Assembly: GCA_023554435.1 (NCBI GenBank)
Contig: JAMJQV010000366.1
Span: 1-5,379 of the forward strand
Origin: Gemmatimonadota bacterium
GTDB lineage: Bacteria > Gemmatimonadota > Gemmatimonadetes > Palauibacterales > Palauibacteraceae
Direction of reading: 5' to 3'
Length of the DNA: 5,379 nt
Shown here one piece after another: positions 1-5,379 of this stretch (the stretch's first letter is position 1; each line of letters starts with the position of its first letter). The notes under the pieces are model-generated. The model was given only the letters and a program-made list of their open reading frames with translations. It did no database searches and was not told the origin of the DNA. The position numbers and the translations under genes are program-made.

Positions 1-1
1 C

Positions 2-193
2 GCGGTGATCGACTCGGGCGACCATGAACCGAGTACCCTGGCGATCGACGTGATCGACACGGCCAGCGGAGACCTGGTGTGGCAGGGCCTGGCAAAAGGG
101 GCTCTTGCTGACATGCCGTCGGGCGACGAGCTGGACTCGTATGTCGACCAGGTCGTAGAGCGAACCCTCCAGGGCTTTCCTCCCGGCGACTGA
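2..193 (+). CDS. DUF4136-like protein, C-terminal fragment (5' end outside window)
   Basis: The reading frame is open from the left edge (GCG at 2-4) to TGA at 191-193, giving about 63 visible residues. The GTG at 5-7 is probably an internal valine, not the start. The tail has the pattern I associate with the end of DUF4136 proteins: a beta-strand pair (LAIDVIDTASGDLVWQGLAKG), then a helix (SYVDQVVERTLQGFPP) ending in a short FPP tail. DUF4136 members are usually small (about 180-200 residue) predicted lipoproteins of the envelope with no established biochemical role; the lipobox, if present, would lie upstream of the window. The stop lies four bases before the GH95 start, so the two genes are probably co-transcribed and perhaps translationally coupled. 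The family call rests on a short tail and is moderate; a functional link to sugar use cannot be read from it. Confidence 0.6.
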   Translation, partial: AVIDSGDHEPSTLAIDVIDTASGDLVWQGLAKGALADMPSGDELDSYVDQVVERTLQGFPPGD

Positions 194-197
194 CTGC

Positions 198-2618
198 ATG
201 CACCCGCTGATCAGCGCCCTTCTTCTCGCGGCCACCCTCAACGCCGACACGACCCGGTACGAGCTCCGCTACGTCCAGGCGGCGGAGCACTTCGAGGAGA
301 CCCTGCTACTGGGCAACGGCCGGGTGGGGGCCTCGGTGTTCGGCGGCGTGGGCACGGAGCAGGTCTACCTCAACGACGCGACGCTGTGGTCGGGCGGCCC
401 GGTGGATCCACGCATGAACCCGCGGGCCTTCGAGCACCTTCCGGAAGTCCGAGCGGCGCTGGCCGCGGGCGACTGGGAGAGCGCGGATCAACTGGTTCGA
501 GAGATGCAGGGCAGTTTCTCCCAGTCCTACGCGCCTCTGGGGACCCTCCTCCTCGACATGGGCCACGCGGCGGAGGCCGAGGACTACGTCCGCATCCTGG
601 ACCTGGCGAGCGCCACGGCCAAGATCGAGTACCGAACGGGTGGCGTGCGGTACGAGCGCCAGGCGTTCGTTTCACACCCGGACCGGGTCATGGCCGTCCG
701 GCTGAGCGCCAGCCAGCCGGGAGCGCTGGAATTCCGGGTGCGGTTCGAGAGCCTCCTGCGCTACCGCGTCATCGCTGACGGCGGGACGCTCACGGCGCGG
801 GGAGAAGCACCGGTGCACGCGGAGCCGAGCTACCGGGGCGACATGCCGAACGCGATCGTGTACGACGAGGGCCGGGGCACCCGCTTCGCGGTCCTGGCCC
901 GCATCGTCGACACCGACGGCACCGTGACGGACGACGGCGACGTCCTGGCCCTGGAGGGCGCGTCGCATGCCACGCTCCTGGTCTCCATCTCCACCAGCTT
1001 CAACGGGTTCGATCGCGAGCCGGGCCTGGATGGCCTGGACGAGGTGAGGATCGCCCAAGATCAGCTCTCGCTGGCGGCCGACCGCGACTTCGAGAGCCTG
1101 CTCGATCGTCACACCACGGACTTCGGCTCGTTCTTCGACCGCGTGGTCCTCGACCTGGGCTCCGATCCGGTCCCGGGACTCGCCACCGACGAGAGGCTGC
1201 GTCGCTACGCGGACGGGGCTTCCGATCCCTACCTGGAAGCCCTGTATTTCCAGTTCGGCCGCTACCTGCTGATCAGCAGCTCCCGCACGCCCGGAGTGCC
1301 GGCGAACCTGCAGGGCATCTGGAACCCCCACCTGCGTCCACCGTGGAGCAGCAACTACACCACGAACATCAACCTCGAGATGAACTACTGGCCGGCCGAG
1401 GTCACCAACCTGTCCGAGATGCACGAGCCGCTGCTCGAGTTCATCGAAAACCTGGCGGTTACCGGACGCGTTTCAGCGGAAACGTTCTGGGGCACGCGCG
1501 GGTGGGCCGTGAGCCACAACAGCGACATCTGGGCCATGTCGAATCCGGTGGGGGACTTCGGCCAGGGGCACCCCGCCTGGGCCAACTGGAACATGGCCGG
1601 CGTGTGGCTCAGCACTCACCTGTGGGAGCACTTCGCCTTCACCCAGGACCGGGACTTTCTGCGGGATCGGGCCTGGCCGCTCATGGTGGGCGCGGCCGAA
1701 TTCGCGCTCGATTGGCTGATCGAGGGCGAGGACGGCACCCTGGTCACCGCGCCGTCCACATCTCCCGAGAACCTGTACCGCACGCCCGGGGGCTACGAGG
1801 GCGCCACCACCATCGCCACCACGGCGGACATGGCCATGATCCGTGAGTTGTTCGACGATCTGCTCACGGCCGCCGACGTTCTGCGGAGGGACTCGGAGAT
1901 CCTGCAGGAAGTTCGGAACGCCCGGGAGCGGCTGGCGCCGTACCGGATCGGAGGCGACGGCAGCCTGCAGGAGTGGTATCACGACTGGGAGGACGCCGAC
2001 CCCCGGCACCGGCATCAGTCACACCTGTTCGCTCTTCACCCCGGCACGACCATCGACCTGGCTCTGACGCCGGAGCTGGCCGAGGCTGCGCGGGCCGCCC
2101 TGGAGATCAAGGGCGACGAATCGACCGGCTGGTCCAAGGCGTGGCGCATCAACCTGTGGGCCAGGCTCCGCGACGGGTTCCGGGCCCACAAGCTGTACCG
2201 CGAGTTGCTCAGCTTCGTCCCGCCGGTGGCGGAACCGGGATATGACGGGGGCGGCGGCACCTACCCGAACCTGATGGACGCCCACCCTCCGTTCCAGATC
2301 GACGGCAACTTCGGAGGGACGGCCGGCGTGGCGGAGATGCTGCTGCAATCTCACGTCGGTGAGATCCGGCTCCTGCCCGCCCTGCCCGTCGCGTGGGCGA
2401 CCGGCAGCGTGCGCGGGCTGAAGGCTCGTGGTGGCGTGGAGGTCGACATCGAGTGGAGGCAGGGCCTCCTGCAATCCGTGATCCTGCGCGCCGCGGTGGA
2501 CGGCGTGTTCGAAGTCTCGTGGGGCACCGCGTGGCGCACCGTGGAGCTGGGCGCGGGCGAGGTCGCGCGGCTCGACGGACGCCTGCAGACTACGCGGTTC
2601 GACGACGAGGTGCGCTAG
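198..2618 (+). CDS. GH95 glycoside hydrolase (alpha-L-fucosidase or alpha-L-galactosidase), probably exported
   Basis: This 806-residue protein is a full-length GH95 enzyme; the family consists of inverting exo-glycosidases that cleave alpha-1,2-L-fucosyl or alpha-L-galactosyl ends from glycans. The N-terminal beta-sandwich carries the family signature (LLLGNGRVGASVFGG, about residues 36-50, then LNDATLWSGGP, 58-68). The (alpha/alpha)6 catalytic domain spans roughly 310-710 and a beta-rich C-terminal domain follows. Residues matching those of Bifidobacterium AfcA (recalled numbering N421, N423, E566, D766) are N390 and N392 in TTNINLEMNYW, E524 in TSPEN, and D702 in QIDGNFG, so it should be active. 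Residues 1-16 look like a short signal peptide (hydrophobic ISALLLAATLNA) but lack a basic n-region, so export is likely rather than certain. ATG 198 is the only usable start: an in-frame TAG lies at 156-158 with no ATG, GTG or TTG between. No Shine-Dalgarno is evident; the start follows the upstream stop by four bases, suggesting coupling. T388 at a specificity position leaves fucose versus L-galactose open. Confidence 0.96.
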   Translation: MHPLISALLLAATLNADTTRYELRYVQAAEHFEETLLLGNGRVGASVFGGVGTEQVYLNDATLWSGGPVDPRMNPRAFEHLPEVRAALAAGDWESADQLVREMQGSFSQSYAPLGTLLLDMGHAAEAEDYVRILDLASATAKIEYRTGGVRYERQAFVSHPDRVMAVRLSASQPGALEFRVRFESLLRYRVIADGGTLTARGEAPVHAEPSYRGDMPNAIVYDEGRGTRFAVLARIVDTDGTVTDDGDVLALEGASHATLLVSISTSFNGFDREPGLDGLDEVRIAQDQLSLAADRDFESLLDRHTTDFGSFFDRVVLDLGSDPVPGLATDERLRRYADGASDPYLEALYFQFGRYLLISSSRTPGVPANLQGIWNPHLRPPWSSNYTTNINLEMNYWPAEVTNLSEMHEPLLEFIENLAVTGRVSAETFWGTRGWAVSHNSDIWAMSNPVGDFGQGHPAWANWNMAGVWLSTHLWEHFAFTQDRDFLRDRAWPLMVGAAEFALDWLIEGEDGTLVTAPSTSPENLYRTPGGYEGATTIATTADMAMIRELFDDLLTAADVLRRDSEILQEVRNARERLAPYRIGGDGSLQEWYHDWEDADPRHRHQSHLFALHPGTTIDLALTPELAEAARAALEIKGDESTGWSKAWRINLWARLRDGFRAHKLYRELLSFVPPVAEPGYDGGGGTYPNLMDAHPPFQIDGNFGGTAGVAEMLLQSHVGEIRLLPALPVAWATGSVRGLKARGGVEVDIEWRQGLLQSVILRAAVDGVFEVSWGTAWRTVELGAGEVARLDGRLQTTRFDDEVR

Positions 2619-3915
2619 CCGATCGACCGGTGGCCGTTCGCCACCCGTAGTGGGCGATCACGGCGAAGCACAGCACCACCAGGAGGAAGGACGCCCGCAC
2701 CGCGGGGAATGACACGCCCCCCAGGCTGACGGTCTGCAGGTCGATGATGGCGCCCTGCAGCGGAGGCATCACCGATCCACCCAGGATCGCCATGATGAGC
2801 CCCGCCGCCCCCAGCTTCGCGTCCTCCCCCACTCCCTTCAGCGCGATCCCGTAGATGGTCGGGAACATCAGCGACATGCACGCGGACACCCCCACCAGGC
2901 AGTACAGCCCGACCATTCCGGGGATGACGATGGCGCCCAGGGTCAGCCCGCCGCCGGCGAGGGCCAGGGCCAGGAGGAGGCCGCCCGGGCTCACGTACTT
3001 CAGCAGGAAGGTGCAGATGAAGCGGCTGGTCACGAAGATCAGCATCGCGACCATGTTGTAGCCCTGCGCCTGCACCTCCGTCAGCCCCAGCTCCATCGTC
3101 CCGTAGTGGATGATGAACGTCCAGCACATGATCTGGGCGCCCACGTAGAAGAACTGCGCGATGACGCCTTCCAGGTACCGGCTGTTCCGCGACAGGCGGC
3201 GAAGGGTGGGCCGCACGTCGAGCGATCGGTCCTCCTCTCCGTAGGCCGGCATCCGGGTGATGGCGATGGTGACGAAGACCACCACGATGACGAGCGCGAT
3301 TCCCAGGTACGGGGTCCGTATCACCCCCAGGTCCTGCGCCGTGAGGGCGGCCAGCTGGTCGGCGGGCATGGCGGCCCGATCGGCCGCGCTGGCCGGATTG
3401 AGACGGGCCAGGATGAACTGCTGCGCGACGAACATGCCGAGCAGCGACCCCATGGGGTTGAACGACTGGGCGAGGTTGAGGCGCCGGGTGGCGGTCTCCT
3501 CGGACCCCATGGACAGGATGTAGGGATTCGCGCTGGTCTCGAGGAAGGAAAGCCCGCACGTGAGGATGAAGTAGGCCACCAGGAAGGGCCAGAACACCAT
3601 CATCATGCTGCCGGGAATGAACAGCAGCGCGCCCGTGGCGTAGAGCCCGAGTCCCACCAGGATCCCCGCCTTGTACGAATACCGCTTGATGAACAGGGCC
3701 GCCGGGAAGGCCATGGCGAAGTAACCGCCGTAGAAGGCGAACTGCACCAGCGAACCCTGGAAGTTGCTCATCCGGAGGATGCGCGAGAACGCCTTCACCA
3801 TGGGATTGGTGATGTCGTTCGCGAACCCCCACAGCGGGAAGAGCAGGGTGACCAGGATGAACGGAATGAGAATCCCTGCCGGCACGACCTTCGCGGATCC
3901 CCTGGCTCTCTCCAT
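2590..3915 (-). CDS. fucP: FucP-like sugar:H+ symporter (MFS, FHS family)
   Basis: This 441-residue inner-membrane protein has about 12 hydrophobic segments (roughly residues 12-31, 52-74, 81-101, 104-126, 150-171, 203-221, 250-270, 288-305, 311-331, 334-356, 368-390, 404-424) and a charged central loop (about 222-248). It resembles E. coli L-fucose permease FucP throughout: NFQGSLVQFAFYGGYF near 51-66, SYKAGILVGLGLYATGALLF (80-99), FLETSANP (124-131), RRLNLAQSFNPMG (144-156), AQFFYVGAQIMCW (253-265) and FPTIYGIALKGVGEDAKLGA (351-370). FucP E135 and Q159 correspond to E126 and Q150; FucP D46 and N43 correspond to N37 and D34, an Asp/Asn swap. I place the start at ATG 3915, one base after the upstream TGA. 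The frame is open to 4035, but that extension lies inside the nucleotidyltransferase gene and adds 40 unconserved residues. The expected cargo is L-fucose or a related sugar; other FHS members carry glucose, galactose or N-acetylglucosamine, so the substrate is inferred. Confidence 0.92.
   Translation of the reverse strand: MERARGSAKVVPAGILIPFILVTLLFPLWGFANDITNPMVKAFSRILRMSNFQGSLVQFAFYGGYFAMAFPAALFIKRYSYKAGILVGLGLYATGALLFIPGSMMMVFWPFLVAYFILTCGLSFLETSANPYILSMGSEETATRRLNLAQSFNPMGSLLGMFVAQQFILARLNPASAADRAAMPADQLAALTAQDLGVIRTPYLGIALVIVVVFVTIAITRMPAYGEEDRSLDVRPTLRRLSRNSRYLEGVIAQFFYVGAQIMCWTFIIHYGTMELGLTEVQAQGYNMVAMLIFVTSRFICTFLLKYVSPGGLLLALALAGGGLTLGAIVIPGMVGLYCLVGVSACMSLMFPTIYGIALKGVGEDAKLGAAGLIMAILGGSVMPPLQGAIIDLQTVSLGGVSFPAVRASFLLVVLCFAVIAHYGWRTATGRSASAPRRRTA
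2629..2645. terminator. Weak candidate hairpin at the convergent gene ends
   Basis: A perfect 6-bp GC-rich inverted repeat (GGTGGC, 5-base loop, GCCACC) begins 10 bases after the GH95 stop. It lies inside the 3' end of the opposing permease gene. No T-run follows on either strand, so it is not a standard intrinsic terminator. It is listed only because some signal must end two converging transcripts here, and stems like this occur by chance in G+C-rich DNA. Confidence 0.18.
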
Positions 3916-3916
3916 G

Positions 3917-4756
3917 TCAGAAACCCCGGAAGTCGGTGCTCTGTCGAGCCGGCAGCCCCGGGCGGGGAAGCCGTCGGAGGACCCGGTACTCGATGCCGTG
4001 AGACTCGCAGAACTCGCGTTTTTCGGGCCGGTCACCGTCCTCGTTCACCGCGTAGATATCAGGCCGGATGACCTCGATGTCCGGCTCGGCGTCAAGCCAG
4101 CCCCACCCCGAGGCCACGAGCGCCTGCTTCACGTAGCGTATCGAGCCGACCATGTACCGCCGCTCCTCCTCGGGGAACAGAGGATGACCTTCTCCCTTCA
4201 GGTGCTCGATGTTCCGATCGCTTCCCACGGTCACGTAGAGTTCCGCCAGCTCGGACACCTCCTCGAAGAAGCGGATGTGTCCCGAGTGCAGCCAGTCGTA
4301 GCACCCGGTCACGATGGCCTTCTTCTGCCCCTCGAAAGGTCGCTCCTGCGGTACGGGGCCGGTCATGGCGGGGAAGCCCTCGAGTTCTTCGTCCCGGATG
4401 ACCACGTATTCGAGTCCGGCGGACTCGCAGAACGAGCGCGCCGTTGGAGAGGCCTCGGCCTCGCGCACGGCCCAGGCTTTCGCGCCCGGAGCACACCGGG
4501 CGACGATCGACGCGGGATCCTTGAACTCGTCGATCACCCTCACATCCGAGACGTACCGGATGGCCTCGACCAGATACTGTCTCTCTTCCACCGGAAACGC
4601 GGGCGGACGGTCGGCGCTGAAATCGGCGGCCCGGTCCGACAGGAGCAGGACCTCGACGGCGCCCCTCCTGGCCGCTTCCTGCAGGAACCGCACATCGGGC
4701 GACCGCAGGTCGTCGAAGCTGCCGAGGACCACGACTTTCGGCCGCTCAGTCGGCAT
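3917..4756 (-). CDS. Tandem-domain HxGH cytidylyltransferase-like nucleotidyltransferase with degenerate N-terminal copy
   Basis: This 279-residue protein contains two copies of a cytidylyltransferase-like Rossmann domain. The C-terminal copy (about 145-279) has a good active-site motif, VTGCYDWLHSGHIRFFEE, with HSGH at 157-160, then VTVGSDR (175-181), FPEEERRYMVGSIRYV (194-209), a PDIYAVNEDGD segment (232-242) and a near-terminal RQST (271-274) recalling the RxSTT motif of the family. Such enzymes join a phosphorylated alcohol or sugar to CMP or AMP with release of pyrophosphate; HldE and GlyCT are known examples. The N-terminal copy (about 6-140) keeps the fold-marking segments but has RSPD where HSGH should be, so it is probably non-catalytic. 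ATG 4756 is chosen because sequence upstream of it is unconserved and lies inside the kinase gene; the genes overlap by 11 bases. It probably acts in the cytoplasm on the product of the adjacent kinase. The base donor (CTP, ATP or other) and the sugar cannot be read from the sequence. Confidence 0.87.
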   Translation of the reverse strand: MPTERPKVVVLGSFDDLRSPDVRFLQEAARRGAVEVLLLSDRAADFSADRPPAFPVEERQYLVEAIRYVSDVRVIDEFKDPASIVARCAPGAKAWAVREAEASPTARSFCESAGLEYVVIRDEELEGFPAMTGPVPQERPFEGQKKAIVTGCYDWLHSGHIRFFEEVSELAELYVTVGSDRNIEHLKGEGHPLFPEEERRYMVGSIRYVKQALVASGWGWLDAEPDIEVIRPDIYAVNEDGDRPEKREFCESHGIEYRVLRRLPRPGLPARQSTDFRGF

Positions 4757-5379
4757 GCGCCAGCCGGATCGTGGCGTGGAAGGACCCTGGTACGGGGCGC
4801 TCGGAGATGACGTACAGGTAGCCTCCACCGCACCCGGAATACACGGCCCCGGCGTACCGATCCTGGTAACTCCTGAGGATGCCGGGGAGGTCGATCGTGA
4901 TCGTCGGGTCACGGAAACTGTGCGGCACCAGCACGTCCCAGCAGGTCATGGTCTCGCTCATGGCCGCGCCGAGAGCCTTGACGTCGCAGGCCAGGATAGC
5001 CTCGTAGCAGTCCACGCCGCTTCGACCGAGCCGGCGGATCCACTCGGGGTCGAAGTTCACGTCCTGCAATGGATCGTATCCCGCGGGTCGCTGGTTGACG
5101 GGCAGAATGTGGATGACGCTCTGCAGCCAGGCGGCGATCCGTGGATCGTTCGTCGACTCGACGTGTCGCGGAAACACGCCCCCCTCGTGGTCGTAGTCGA
5201 AGTCCAGGCGCGATATGCCGGGATAGATGATGCCGGCCATGTCCTGCGAGCCCGAGGGGGCGGGCTTGTCACGATTCTCCTCGAGGTACAATTCCCTGAC
5301 CAGGTCGGCCGGAGGGCGGTCCGGGAGTCGTTCCGGCCACAGATCGAAGGCGGTTTTGCGGGTGCTCGTCGCCAGGCCC
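4746..5379 (-). CDS. GHMP-superfamily sugar kinase, C-terminal part (5' end outside window)
   Basis: The frame runs without a stop from the right edge to TGA (complement of 4746-4748), giving about 210 residues. The TTG at 5291 is an ordinary leucine: upstream codons read GLATSTRKTAFDLWPERLP, which fits GHMP motif 2 (usually GLGSSAA-like). About 45 residues on comes SGSQDMAG (near 5251-5228), aligning with the GxQDQ-type segment of HddA-like (COG2605) kinases, whose Asp is the expected catalytic residue. It is followed by GVFPRHVES and, close to the end, motif 3 as YSGCGGGYLYVIS (about 4841-4803). These features place it nearest the HddA-like GHMP kinases, which use ATP to phosphorylate sugars, often at the anomeric carbon. 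The N-terminal lobe and motif 1 are outside the window, so substrate and full length are unknown. It overlaps the nucleotidyltransferase start by 11 bases, so the two are probably translationally coupled and act in sequence. L-fucose, L-galactose or a heptose phosphate are all possible substrates. Confidence 0.83.
   Translation of the reverse strand, partial: GLATSTRKTAFDLWPERLPDRPPADLVRELYLEENRDKPAPSGSQDMAGIIYPGISRLDFDYDHEGGVFPRHVESTNDPRIAAWLQSVIHILPVNQRPAGYDPLQDVNFDPEWIRRLGRSGVDCYEAILACDVKALGAAMSETMTCWDVLVPHSFRDPTITIDLPGILRSYQDRYAGAVYSGCGGGYLYVISERPVPGSFHATIRLAHAD

Noticed and set aside
672..1424. 250-codon - strand frame opposite the GH95 gene
   Set aside because: It overlaps conserved GH95 sequence including the catalytic Asn motif, has no recognisable domain, and looks like a compositional shadow.
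2615..3832. 405-codon - strand frame within the permease gene
   Set aside because: It is a shifted-frame shadow of the permease: extremely rich in Arg, His, Gly and Pro, with no membrane segments or motifs, while the permease frame matches FucP throughout.
3916..4035. N-terminal 40-residue extension of the permease
   Set aside because: The extension lies within the nucleotidyltransferase gene's 3' end, is low-complexity and unconserved, and precedes a better-placed ATG one base after the upstream stop and just before the first membrane helix.
3106..4810. Long + strand open frames (321 and 348 codons) opposite the permease and nucleotidyltransferase genes
   Set aside because: They mirror well-conserved genes on the other strand, have low-complexity compositions rich in Arg, Gly, His and Pro, and show no recognisable domain. 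Long antisense frames are expected in G+C-rich coding DNA.
4757..4912. N-terminal 52-residue extension of the nucleotidyltransferase
   Set aside because: It lies in the kinase gene opposite GHMP motif 3 coding sequence and is Ser/Pro/Arg-rich. The domain begins right after MPTERPK, so ATG 4756 is preferred.

Overview
The window is G+C-rich (roughly two thirds by eye) and coding almost from end to end: four clearly supported protein genes plus the 3' end of a fifth. No rRNA, tRNA, CRISPR array, insertion sequence or long repeat was seen. No stretch over 300 bases lacks a gene; the largest gap between genes is 4 bases. The base composition and the mix of a DUF4136-type protein, a GH95 glycosidase and an FHS-family sugar permease suggest an environmental Gram-negative-type bacterium. 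Gemmatimonadota or Acidobacteriota would fit, but this is a weak guess because no phylogenetic marker is present.

Layout. On the + strand, bases 2-193 hold the C-terminal end of a DUF4136-like protein. Four bases later comes a complete GH95 glycosidase (198-2618), a probably exported exo-enzyme that removes terminal alpha-L-fucose or alpha-L-galactose. On the - strand, converging on it, is a tight three-gene cluster read from the right edge leftwards: the C-terminal two thirds or so of a GHMP-superfamily sugar kinase (4746-5379, running off the window), a two-domain nucleotidyltransferase of the HxGH cytidylyltransferase type (3917-4756), and a FucP-like major facilitator sugar:H+ symporter (2590-3915). 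The kinase and nucleotidyltransferase genes overlap by 11 bases and the permease starts 1 base after the nucleotidyltransferase stop. The permease and GH95 genes overlap tail to tail by 29 bases.

How the genes may work together (inference). The GH95 enzyme frees a 6-deoxy-L- or L-galacto-configured sugar outside the cytoplasm and the FucP-like permease imports it. The kinase/nucleotidyltransferase pair could then phosphorylate it (plausibly at C1) and activate it as a nucleotide sugar. That logic resembles the fused L-fucokinase/GDP-fucose pyrophosphorylase FKP. Here, however, it would use separate genes and a nucleotidyltransferase of a different fold family, and no fucI, fucK or fucA is visible. 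This salvage-by-activation operon is the most interesting possibility in the window, together with the nucleotidyltransferase's degenerate N-terminal copy and substitutions at specificity-determining positions in both the glycosidase and the permease.
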